DNA of 38,007 bases from Pseudofrankia coriaricola (GTDB taxonomy: Bacteria > Actinomycetota > Actinomycetes > Frankiales > Frankiaceae). A model generated the notes under the pieces. It was not told the origin of the DNA. It saw only the letters and a program-made list of their open reading frames with translations, and did no database searches. Position 1 is the first letter of the stretch, and each line of letters opens with the position of its first letter. A program made the translations under genes and the position numbers. Positions 19,685 through 27,368 of the stretch are shown in pieces. The stretch spans positions 1-38,007 of the forward strand of contig NZ_MBLO01000007.1 of assembly GCF_001854805.1 (NCBI RefSeq), given 5' to 3'.

Positions 19685-21142
19685 ATGCCGCGCACTGTTG
19701 CACGCATGTCTACCGCCACTGACCCCGCCGCCACGAATCCGACGGCCGCGTCCCCTTCCCCCGCGCTCCTTCCCGGTGCGCTTCTTCCCGCCGCACCTCG
19801 CGGCGTGACCGGCGACGCCGTTGCGGCCATCGCGCGGCAGTTGTGTACCGAGGTCCCGGGCCCCCGCTCCCAGGAGTTCGCCCGGCGCCGATCGGCCGCC
19901 GTGGCGCGCGGGGTTTCCAGCGCCCTGCCGGCCTTCGTGGCCTCCGCGGGCGACGGGCTGCTCACCGACGTCGACGGCAACACCTTGATCGATCTCGGCT
20001 CCGGTATCGCGGTCACCAACGTGGGTGCCGCGCCGGCCGTGGTCGAGGCGATCCGCGAGCAGGCCGGCGCATTCCTCCACACCTGCTTCATGATCGCTCC
20101 CTACGAGGGCTACGTGCGCGTCTGCGAGGAGCTCAACACCCTCACCCCGGGTAACCACGACAAGCGCACCCTGCTGCTCAACAGCGGCGCGGAGGCGATC
20201 GAGAACGCCGTCAAGGTCGCCCGTCATGCGACCGGCCGCCCCGCGGTCGTGGTTTTCGACCATGCCTACCACGGGCGCACCAACCTCACCATGGCGTTGA
20301 CCGCCAAAGCCATGCCGTACAAGCACCGGTTCGGTCCGTTCGCACCCGAGGTCTATCGGGTGGCGATGTCCTACCCGTACCGCGACCCCGCCGGCTATTC
20401 AGGCGCTCAGGCTGCCGCCCGCGCTATCGACCAGATCGACAGGCAGATCGGCGCCGGCTCCGTCGCAGCCGTGCTCATCGAGCCCATCCAGGGGGAGGGC
20501 GGCTTCGTCGTGCCCGCGCCCGATTTTCTGCCCGCCATCGCCGAGTGGTGTCGGGACAACGGCGTCGTGTTCATCGCAGACGAGATACAGACCGGCTTCT
20601 GCCGTACCGGCGACTGGTTTGCCTCCGAGCACGAGAACGTCGTCCCCGACCTGGTGGTGACGGCCAAGGGCATCGCCAACGGGATGCCCCTGGCGGGCGT
20701 CACCGGCCGCACCGAGCTCATGGACGCGGTGCACCTGGGTGGACTCGGCGGGACCTTCGGCGGCAACCCGGTCGCCTGCGCGGCGGCGCTGGCCACGATC
20801 GCAACCCTGCGCACGCAGCAGTTGGACGCTGCCGCGCGGGCGATCGCGGACTCCGCACTTCCACGCCTGCACCGGCTTGCCGAAACCACCCCGGCCATCG
20901 GCGACGTCCGGGGCCGTGGCGCCATGCTCGCCATCGAGCTGGTGCGGCCCGGCACAGATGAGCCCGACCCGCGCCTTACCGCGCAGGTCGCCGCTCGCTG
21001 CCACGCCGCCGGGGTCGTCGTGCTCACGTGCGGCACGCACAAGAACGTCATCCGTCTCCTGCCACCGCTGGTCATCCCGCCGGCTGTGCTCGACGAGGGT
21101 CTGTCGGTTCTCGAGAATGCCGTCGAGCGCGCCTCCTCGTAG
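19685..21142 (+). CDS. gabT: 4-aminobutyrate aminotransferase (class-III PLP enzyme)
   Basis: Transfers the amino group of 4-aminobutyrate (or a related omega-amino acid) to 2-oxoglutarate, giving succinate semialdehyde and glutamate. 485 residues from ATG 19685; an alternative ATG is at 19706 and neither has a clear ribosome site. PLP-site features are NSGAEAIENAVK (about 166-177), FDHAYHGRTN, the cofactor aspartate in IADEIQTGF (Asp299), the Schiff-base lysine in VVTAKGIANG (Lys328) and GTFGGNP. The first 60 residues are a variable extension. Divergence from a PucR regulator matches known gab loci and supports the GABA assignment; related enzymes acting on beta-alanine or 5-aminovalerate cannot be excluded. 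Its usual partner, a semialdehyde dehydrogenase, is reduced to a stub across pucR. Confidence 0.88.
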   Translation: MPRTVARMSTATDPAATNPTAASPSPALLPGALLPAAPRGVTGDAVAAIARQLCTEVPGPRSQEFARRRSAAVARGVSSALPAFVASAGDGLLTDVDGNTLIDLGSGIAVTNVGAAPAVVEAIREQAGAFLHTCFMIAPYEGYVRVCEELNTLTPGNHDKRTLLLNSGAEAIENAVKVARHATGRPAVVVFDHAYHGRTNLTMALTAKAMPYKHRFGPFAPEVYRVAMSYPYRDPAGYSGAQAAARAIDQIDRQIGAGSVAAVLIEPIQGEGGFVVPAPDFLPAIAEWCRDNGVVFIADEIQTGFCRTGDWFASEHENVVPDLVVTAKGIANGMPLAGVTGRTELMDAVHLGGLGGTFGGNPVACAAALATIATLRTQQLDAAARAIADSALPRLHRLAETTPAIGDVRGRGAMLAIELVRPGTDEPDPRLTAQVAARCHAAGVVVLTCGTHKNVIRLLPPLVIPPAVLDEGLSVLENAVERASS

Positions 21143-21320
21143 GACAGCCGCATTTCGAGATGTATGACTGGTTTTCATGTTGTGGTGATTTAGGTGGTTA
21201 CCATCCGAGCCTCGCGAGGCGTGTTCTGTGGTGGAACCAGCGGGCTCGCGCTTGGTGGCGGCGACGCCAGGTCGACCAACGTTCGTCGAGGTCGTCCTCG
21301 GACGACCACTCGACGGGTGA

Positions 21321-22472
21321 TCACTGCGGTCCTGTCTGGGTACGGACGGACCGCGTCGTTGCGAGCCGAGGGAACAGTTCGTCCTGAGTCCGTCCGACCA
21401 GACGACGTAGCAGTCCGTCCCGGTCGAGTCTCGAGAAGCGCTGTGGGTCGATCAGGTCGCTCCAGCACAGCCCGTCGAGCGCGAGCCGGCGCAACTGCAC
21501 GTCGAGCCAGAGCGGTTCGGGCAGAGCGTCCTCCGCGGAGTCGATGATGCGGCTGCTCTTTGCCAGTTCGCTGCTGAGATGCGGCGCCGAAGAAATCGCC
21601 AGAATCCAGAGAAGGGTCATTGTTGCGTCGGAGTGGGCGATGTTCGCGCGCGCGTACGCGAGCGTCCTGAGGTCCCATCCGCGCTCACCGAGACCAGCCT
21701 GGCTGATCTCCGCGCTGCCGGCTGCGATCTCGTCGAAGAACGACTGCAGCATCGCGCCCTTCGAGTCGAAGTGGTACAGGATGCCGCTCTTGCTGATGCC
21801 GGACTCGTTGCGAACACGCTCCATCGTCACGCTGGAGCCGCCGAGCTTGAGCGCGACGTGCCGCACCGCCTGCAGGATGCGCTCCTTCGTCGCCCCGCGA
21901 TGGCGTCGACTGGGGCTGGTCGGGAGGCTCTCGACGTCGATCGGCTCGGGAGACCACGTGAGAACCTCGGTCGCGAGTCGCTCCATGCGCTGCGCGCTGA
22001 AGCGATGCGGATTCAGGATCTTCGTCCAGCACAAACCGTCAATGGCAAGTCGCCGAAGGCACGCGGTGGACACCAGTTCCGATCCACCGGGATTCGCGTC
22101 CTGTAGCCGGAAGAACGCGGCCCACTCGGTCAGAAGTCCGGGGTCCTGCGCGAGACCAAGCATGAGGGCCAAGCGATAGCGCATCCCGGTGCCGAGAGTG
22201 ACGTCCGCGTATCCCGCGATGCTGTCGCCGCCACCTGAGACCTCGCGCTCCAGCGCGCCCCGGTAGGCGTCGAGGGAATGACGTATCGTCGCCTCGAGCA
22301 GTTCGGTCTGGCTCCGAAAATGGTGGGCGAGCCCCCCGCGCGAGAGGCCCGTCTCGGCGCGCAGGGCGTCGACCGTCAAGCTGGTGGGCCCGTTGCGCGC
22401 GACGATCGTGAGCGCTGACTCGATGATTCGCTGAGGCGTGAAGGCGCCTCGTGTCGAACTCTGGCTTGCCAC
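21321..22472 (-). CDS. Tandem-duplicated TetR-type regulator (two TetR units in one chain)
   Basis: 383 residues, twice the normal TetR length. Unit A (about 10-172) has a helix-turn-helix with ALRAETGLSRGGLAHHFRSQ; unit B (about 193-361) has a second one with VRNESGISKSGILYHFDSKG. Their C-terminal ends also match each other: LRRLAIDGLCWTKILNPHRF (139-158) against LRRLALDGLCWSDLIDPQRF (327-346). So a whole TetR gene was duplicated in frame, and each chain resembles a covalent dimer. The GTG at 22470-22472 follows a TAGTAT box, suggesting a leaderless mRNA. It is divergent from the amine catabolic operon, with a dead IS630 element between, and is its most likely regulator. Confidence 0.85.
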   Translation of the reverse strand: MASQSSTRGAFTPQRIIESALTIVARNGPTSLTVDALRAETGLSRGGLAHHFRSQTELLEATIRHSLDAYRGALEREVSGGGDSIAGYADVTLGTGMRYRLALMLGLAQDPGLLTEWAAFFRLQDANPGGSELVSTACLRRLAIDGLCWTKILNPHRFSAQRMERLATEVLTWSPEPIDVESLPTSPSRRHRGATKERILQAVRHVALKLGGSSVTMERVRNESGISKSGILYHFDSKGAMLQSFFDEIAAGSAEISQAGLGERGWDLRTLAYARANIAHSDATMTLLWILAISSAPHLSSELAKSSRIIDSAEDALPEPLWLDVQLRRLALDGLCWSDLIDPQRFSRLDRDGLLRRLVGRTQDELFPRLATTRSVRTQTGPQ

Positions 22473-22478
22473 CTGCCG

Positions 22479-22486
22479 ATACTAAC
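22479..22486 (-). promoter_or_regulatory. -10 region of the tandem-TetR gene, shared GTTAGTAT motif
   Basis: On the minus strand GTTAGTAT ends a few bases before the GTG start; TAGTAT is a plausible -10 box for a leaderless transcript. The same eight bases followed by ACCGG occur upstream of the amine operon at 23270-23277. No convincing -35 box is seen. Confidence 0.4.
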
Positions 22487-22649
22487 AACCAGGGCGACTC
22501 GCCCGGCCATCTGGGCGTCGCGACGAGCATCGCGCACGGCTGTTCGAGCCCCGAAAAACCCCATCGAAAACCTGGTCTGCTACCCCGTCGTTAATCCTTG
22601 AGGTCATGGGGGTCCGTGATGATGCCGGTGGGGTGGGTAGCTCGCCGGG

Positions 22650-23245
22650 GTGAGGTATGCGACCCGGTGGCGGGCTGACGCCCGCCGAGCAGATACGACG
22701 CGAGCGGTCCGGCTGGCTGCCGCCGACCGGTTCGCCCAGGGGGTGGGCCAGGCGGAGGTGGGAGTTCCATGTGACGCCGAAGACCGTGAGTCGCTGGATC
22801 GGGCCTGGGAGGACGGCGGTGCCGGTGCGCCGCGGTCGCGGGGGGCGTTGTCGCCGTGCCGGCTGGATGACCGGCAGTTGGCCCGGTTGGAGGCGTTGCT
22901 GCGCCGGGGCCCGGGGGGTACGGCTGGGACGACCAGCGCTGGACGCTGGCCCGGATCCGGCAGGTGATTGCCGTGGAGTTCGGGGTGGGCTACACCGAGG
23001 CCGGGGTGTGGTATCTGCTTGAGCGGTACGGCTGGTCGTGCCAGGAGCCCACCCGCCAGGCCACCGAGCGCGACGGCGAGGCCATCTGGTCCCAGCTCAA
23101 GGGCACTGCCCTGGCCAACCTCGCCGCCCGCGGCCTCGACCAGGTGCTCCAGGCCGTCAAACACGGCCTCAAGCAGACCCAGTACCGACCAGACCTGATC
23201 TTCGGATTCCTTGCCGCGACCGGCCTGACCTGGGAAGGCCTGTAA
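22650..23245 (+). pseudogene. Decayed, internally deleted IS630-type transposase
   Basis: Pieces of one transposase are spread over the three plus-strand frames: GGGLTPAEQIRRER, VRLAAADRFAQGVGQAEV, EFHVTPKTVSRW, AWEDGGAGAPRSRGALSPC, then YGWDDQRWTLARIR onward. At least four frameshifts separate them. The last frame stays open from about 22920 to the TAA at 23243-23245, but jumps from the N-terminal domain (GWSCQEPTRQATERD) straight to the C-terminal end (AIWSQLKGTALANLAARGL, QYRPDLIFGFLAATGL). About 140 residues holding the first two catalytic aspartates are missing. The deletion is in frame. The relic separates the tandem TetR gene from the amine operon. Confidence 0.8.
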
Positions 23246-23269
23246 TCGACATGAACCCACACATTAACA

Positions 23270-23292
23270 GTTAGTATACCGGACGTGCGGTA
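23270..23292. promoter_or_regulatory. Promoter/operator region of the amine operon
   Basis: GTTAGTAT at 23270-23277 overlaps an inverted repeat TACCG-GACGTG-CGGTA at 23277-23292. TetR-type sites often have such ACCG/CGGT arms. TAGTAT (23272-23277) could serve as -10 box, placing the repeat at the transcription start, 65 bases before the permease ATG. Half of the motif recurs at the promoter of the tandem TetR gene. Confidence 0.4.
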
Positions 23293-23357
23293 CAGTCCCG
23301 CTACTGGCGCACCCAGCCACCCGGCTCAGGTGCGTGCGACGGCGAGAGGAAGCGCGC

Positions 23358-24815
23358 ATGTCGATTGAAGGCAGTCACCGTGGTGCGACAACGACCGTGG
23401 CGTTGGGTGACCAGGTCGAGCGTGAACTGAGCCAACACAAGCCGCTGAGTGTCCGGCGCGGCATCGTCCTGGGGTTGAGTGCCCAGCAGGTCGGACCGGT
23501 GCTCGCGCTCTACGTGGGTCTCGTCTTCCTCACCTCGGGAGCCACGTCCTGGGTCGGCACGCTCATCGGCGGGGTCCTGATCCTCGCCATCGCAGAGATG
23601 ATCCGGATCTTCGCGACGAAGTACGTCACCAGCGGCGGGCTGATGAGCTACGTACTCCACGGGCTGGGGCGAAGGTGGGGGCTGCTCACCGGTGCTGCCC
23701 TGATCCTCGGTTACGTCGCGGCCACGGCGGCGGTCGCGTCGGTCGTCGTGGTGTTCGCCTCCAGTGCGCTGTCGGATCTGGGGTTCTCCGGCGCCTTCGC
23801 GACCAACACGCAAGTCGTCATCCTGCTCATCGTCGGAGTTGCCACCGGACTCTTCGCCTGCCTCGGGGTCCAAGGCGTCGCCCTCGTCGCCTTGATCTTC
23901 AGCATCGGTGTGGTCCCGTTCATCGTGGCGTTGAGCGTCGGCGCGGCCGCCAACACCGGCGTCGATCTGCCGGCCCTCGTCAACTTCAGCCACACCAATC
24001 TGCACAACATCGTCTTCGGGGTCACGCTGACCCTGGGTGGCCTCGTCGGGTTCGACGACATGGCAACGGTCGCGGCGGAGACCAAGAACCCCAAGCGGAG
24101 CATCCCTCGGATCATCTTCACCGTCGTGATCGTGCTCCTCGTCGGTCAACTGGTGGCGATCGTCCTCCAGACGTCCTCGATGGCGGCGAACGCCGACCTG
24201 CTCGCCGCAGGAACGTCCCCGATCTCGATCGTCGCCTCCTCGGCGCACCTGCCCTGGATGGGCACGGTCCTCGACATCCTGCTCACGCTCGGCGAGTTCG
24301 CCGGCGGCGTCGCCTTCGTCACCTACGGCAGCCGGATCTTCGCGACGGCGGCAGAGATCGGGCTGCTTCCCCGTTTCGTCGCGACAATCAGCGCCCGGAC
24401 GAAGTCACCCAACGTCGCGATCATCATGCTTGCTGTCCTGCAGACGATTCTTCCGATCATCCTCGTCGTCGCCGCCGGAACCGCACCGATCGAGGGCGGA
24501 CTCTATTTCAGCAGTGCGATCACGTACTTCTGGTGCGTGCCCTACGTGATGACAGCGGTCGCGGCCGTCGTGGTGCTCCGCCGGACCGGGAGCACGGAGG
24601 TGGTGTCCTGGGTGGCCGTCTTCGTCGCTTCGATCGGATTCACCACCTTCGTTGTGTTCACCTTCGTCGAGGGCCTGTCCGGCATCTACGCCGCGATTCC
24701 GTTCATCTCCTTCATCGCGATCGCGGTGCTGTTCGCGATCTTCCTCCTCCTGGATCGCCGTCGAGGCGGCACCAAGATCGAACTCAACCGCCTGGCAAGC
24801 GGCGTGAGCCAGTGA
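23358..24815 (+). CDS. APC-family amino acid/amine permease
   Basis: 485-residue membrane protein with about 12 hydrophobic segments, of the amino acid-polyamine-organocation superfamily. The helix-1 region reads RGIVLGLSAQQVGPVLALYV; the helix-6 region has GGLVGFDDMATVAAETKNP followed by KRSIPR, the conserved APC loop. I choose ATG 23358 because GAGAGGA at 23344-23350 precedes it; a GTG at 23334 would add eight charged residues. It opens the operon and its stop overlaps the first amine oxidase start (GTGA), so it probably imports the amine or amino acid that the downstream enzymes oxidise. Putrescine, GABA, a monoamine or an amino acid are all possible substrates. Confidence 0.86.
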   Translation: MSIEGSHRGATTTVALGDQVERELSQHKPLSVRRGIVLGLSAQQVGPVLALYVGLVFLTSGATSWVGTLIGGVLILAIAEMIRIFATKYVTSGGLMSYVLHGLGRRWGLLTGAALILGYVAATAAVASVVVVFASSALSDLGFSGAFATNTQVVILLIVGVATGLFACLGVQGVALVALIFSIGVVPFIVALSVGAAANTGVDLPALVNFSHTNLHNIVFGVTLTLGGLVGFDDMATVAAETKNPKRSIPRIIFTVVIVLLVGQLVAIVLQTSSMAANADLLAAGTSPISIVASSAHLPWMGTVLDILLTLGEFAGGVAFVTYGSRIFATAAEIGLLPRFVATISARTKSPNVAIIMLAVLQTILPIILVVAAGTAPIEGGLYFSSAITYFWCVPYVMTAVAAVVVLRRTGSTEVVSWVAVFVASIGFTTFVVFTFVEGLSGIYAAIPFISFIAIAVLFAIFLLLDRRRGGTKIELNRLASGVSQ

Positions 24816-26053
24816 CGGAGCACATCTACGACGTAGTCGTCGTCGGCGCGGGATTCGCAGGGGCTGGTGCCGCCCGGGATCTCGCGGCGGCGGGGCGTGA
24901 CGTCCTGATCGTCGAAGGCAAGGGCCAGGTCGGCGGGCGGACGTTCCTGCGGAGGTTCGCCGGATCGACGCTGCAGATCGAGATGGGAGGCACCTGGATC
25001 CTCCCGGCCTCGGACCGTCACGTCCTCGAGGAGCTTGCGCGGTACGGGATGACCACCGTTGACTCCCCGGCACCCGCGAACTTCGTGACCCTGATCGGTG
25101 GCTCTGCCTTCACCTGGGGAGAGCTGCCCGCGGAGATAGCCGCCGAGTTCGACAGTCTTTCGCGGACCGATGCGCGGAACCTCGGCGCGGCCCTCGCCGG
25201 GCTCTCGCCGGAGGCCCGGGACTGGGGGCGAGCCTGGACGCGGTACCTCTGCGGCGCTTCTCCCGAGGAGATCACCGCTGACATCCTGCGCGGCGACATG
25301 AGCGAGGTGACGATCGAGCTCATGAAGGATGTCGACGAGCACTCCACCCGCATCCACGGCGGCACCACCGAACTCATCAACCGGATGCTCGACGACGCCG
25401 CAACCGATCTTCGCCTCGACACGCGGGTGACACAGATCGAGCAGAGCGACGGCCTGGTGCGCGTGAAAAGCGTGGATGCGGAGTTCGTGGCCCGCTATGC
25501 GCTGGTCGCCGTGCCGATCACGACGTGGAGCGACATCCGCTTCGAGCCGCGGATGCCGGGCATCCAGGCAGAAATCGGATCGGGAGGCAACGTCGGACAC
25601 TCGCTGAAGGCGTGGATTCTGGCTCGCGATGTACCGAGGCTGTTCCGCGGCGTCTCAGGCAGCGGTGATCTTGCCTACCTGCGCACCGAGCGCGATTTCG
25701 AAGACGGCACCAGCCTGCTTGTCGGCTTCGGCGACGATGTCGACTTCGACCTCACCGACCTCGAACGCGTCCAGCAAGCGGTGCGCGCTTTCGTGCCCGA
25801 CGCGAAGGTCCTCCGCGTCGACGGGCACGACTGGAACCGAGACGCTTTCGCACGAGGAACCTGGATGGCACCGACAGCGACCGGCCCGACTGCGTATCTG
25901 CCGGAAGCGCGCCGACCGCTCGGCCGAGTGCACTTCGCGGGCGGCGACATCGCCGAGTTCATGCCGAGCACCATCGAAGGAGCCATTGAGTCCGGTCGAG
26001 CTGGAGCGTCTGCCATCGACTCGCTGCTCGAAGCAACGCGAGACGCATCGTGA
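24812..26053 (+). CDS. Flavin amine oxidase 1 (monoamine oxidase-like)
   Basis: FAD enzyme that oxidises an amine to an aldehyde, ammonia and H2O2. 413 residues from GTG 24812, which overlaps the permease stop by four bases; the frame is open much further upstream, but the FAD-binding start fixes the gene. Seen are the dinucleotide fold VVVVGAGFAGAGAARDL (GxGxxG at 12-17), VGGRTFLRRF, MGGTWILP, and the C-terminal FAD segment GRVHFAGGDIAEFMPSTIEG with GAIESGRAGA. No covalent-flavin cysteine context is evident and there is no signal peptide, so it is a soluble cytoplasmic enzyme. It is only distantly similar to the second oxidase, so this is not a recent duplication. Confidence 0.85.
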   Translation: MTEHIYDVVVVGAGFAGAGAARDLAAAGRDVLIVEGKGQVGGRTFLRRFAGSTLQIEMGGTWILPASDRHVLEELARYGMTTVDSPAPANFVTLIGGSAFTWGELPAEIAAEFDSLSRTDARNLGAALAGLSPEARDWGRAWTRYLCGASPEEITADILRGDMSEVTIELMKDVDEHSTRIHGGTTELINRMLDDAATDLRLDTRVTQIEQSDGLVRVKSVDAEFVARYALVAVPITTWSDIRFEPRMPGIQAEIGSGGNVGHSLKAWILARDVPRLFRGVSGSGDLAYLRTERDFEDGTSLLVGFGDDVDFDLTDLERVQQAVRAFVPDAKVLRVDGHDWNRDAFARGTWMAPTATGPTAYLPEARRPLGRVHFAGGDIAEFMPSTIEGAIESGRAGASAIDSLLEATRDAS

Positions 26054-27336
26054 CGCGCGGTGCGGCGGAGCGCGCGGACATCGCTGACCACACCCACGCC
26101 GACATCGTGATCATCGGCGCCGGCACGGCCGGACTCGCCGCCGCCCATGCCCTGACACAGCGAGGAAGGGAGGTCGTGGTCCTCGAGGCCCGCGGTCGCA
26201 TCGGCGGGCGGGTGCACACGATCACCGATCTCGCGGATCAGCCGGTCGAACTCGGAGCGGAGTGGATCCACACCTCGACGACGCCGATCCGCCGCGCGAT
26301 CGCAGAATTCGGGATGGCCGACGAAGAGTTTCCGGTGTCCCATGGGCTCGACGTCATCGCCATCGACGACGAACGGTGGAACTCGCTCCTCGAGGCAGCC
26401 GCGGACCTCGATCCCTCCGAAGATCTCCGCTCCTTCGTGGATCGGCTCGCGGGCAGCGTCGCCGAGCGCGACGAACTGGAGAAGCTGTTCGCGTTCTGGA
26501 CCACTCGTGAGTCGTTGGAGGAGACCAGCGCGCTGCACACGATGCTCGAGGTCGCCGGCAACCGGACCGATGGCGAGGCGTTGCACGACGCGGACTTCAA
26601 ACTGAAGCGCGGATGGCGACCGGTTCTGGACCGCCTGGCAGCGGGAGTCGACATCCGGTTGGGCGTGGCGGTCCGCTCCATCACCTGGTCCGACCCAGTG
26701 GTCCAGATGAACGCGGTGACCGATGATGGCCGGGCGGTCACCGTCTCGGCCGAACACGTCGTCGTCACCGTGCCGCTCGGTGTGCTGCAGAACAATGGGA
26801 TCCGATTCGAGCCACCGCTGCCGGCCCGCAAGCGAGAAGCGATCGACTCGATGAGTCACGTGCCCGTCGTCAAGATGGTCTTCGTCTTCGACGGAGATGT
26901 CTGGCCGGACGGTGCACCCGACGACATCTCCGATCCGGAGATCCTTCCGAGCAGAGCCATCCTGTCGAACGGCTGGCAAGAAAACCGCGCGCAGACAATT
27001 ATCGCTCTTTGGGCCGGTGGTCGCGACGCAACGAGGATCGAGTCGCAGGACGTTCCCGAAGTTCTCCGGCTCGGGGAGAAGGCGCTCGAGCACTACCTGG
27101 GTGACAAGTTCCGCAGGCCTCGCAAAGCCATCGTCCATTTGTGGGCCGGCGATCCGTATGCACGAGGCGCATACAGCCACACGCCGCCCGGAGCACGAGC
27201 CGATGTTCGCGATCGGTTGGCCGAACCCCTTAACGGACGGCTGTTCTGGGCTGGAGAGGCGACCGCACGTTGGCGTCCCCGAACAGTGGGCGGTGCATAC
27301 GCGTCCGGGCTCCGCGTCGCCGATGAGCTGTCGTAG
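26050..27336 (+). CDS. Flavin amine oxidase 2
   Basis: Second FAD amine oxidase, 428 residues, starting with GTG 26050 overlapping the previous stop (GTGA). After an 18-residue leader comes DIVIIGAGTAGLAAAHAL (GxGxxG about 23-28), LEARGRIGGRVHTI, and ELGAEWIHTS. The middle part with VVVTVPLGVLQNNGIRFEPP and the C-terminal LFWAGEATARWRPRTVGGAY are typical of the plant polyamine oxidase/LSD1-like branch, whereas oxidase 1 lacks several of these signatures. Both could act on successive amino groups of a diamine or polyamine, or on different amines. Cytoplasmic; it should release H2O2, but no catalase is in the window. Confidence 0.86.
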   Translation: MTRGAAERADIADHTHADIVIIGAGTAGLAAAHALTQRGREVVVLEARGRIGGRVHTITDLADQPVELGAEWIHTSTTPIRRAIAEFGMADEEFPVSHGLDVIAIDDERWNSLLEAAADLDPSEDLRSFVDRLAGSVAERDELEKLFAFWTTRESLEETSALHTMLEVAGNRTDGEALHDADFKLKRGWRPVLDRLAAGVDIRLGVAVRSITWSDPVVQMNAVTDDGRAVTVSAEHVVVTVPLGVLQNNGIRFEPPLPARKREAIDSMSHVPVVKMVFVFDGDVWPDGAPDDISDPEILPSRAILSNGWQENRAQTIIALWAGGRDATRIESQDVPEVLRLGEKALEHYLGDKFRRPRKAIVHLWAGDPYARGAYSHTPPGARADVRDRLAEPLNGRLFWAGEATARWRPRTVGGAYASGLRVADELS

Positions 27337-27368
27337 CATCTTGTCTAGCGAAAATCGAAAGAAGCATC

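Noticed and set aside
23675-24811. Upstream in-frame extension of amine oxidase 1
   Set aside because: Arg-rich shadow of the permease; the FAD fold begins just after the GTG at 24812.
25675-27339. A 554-codon minus-strand frame opposite the amine oxidases
   Set aside because: No recognisable domain; the plus strand carries two well-supported FAD enzymes.
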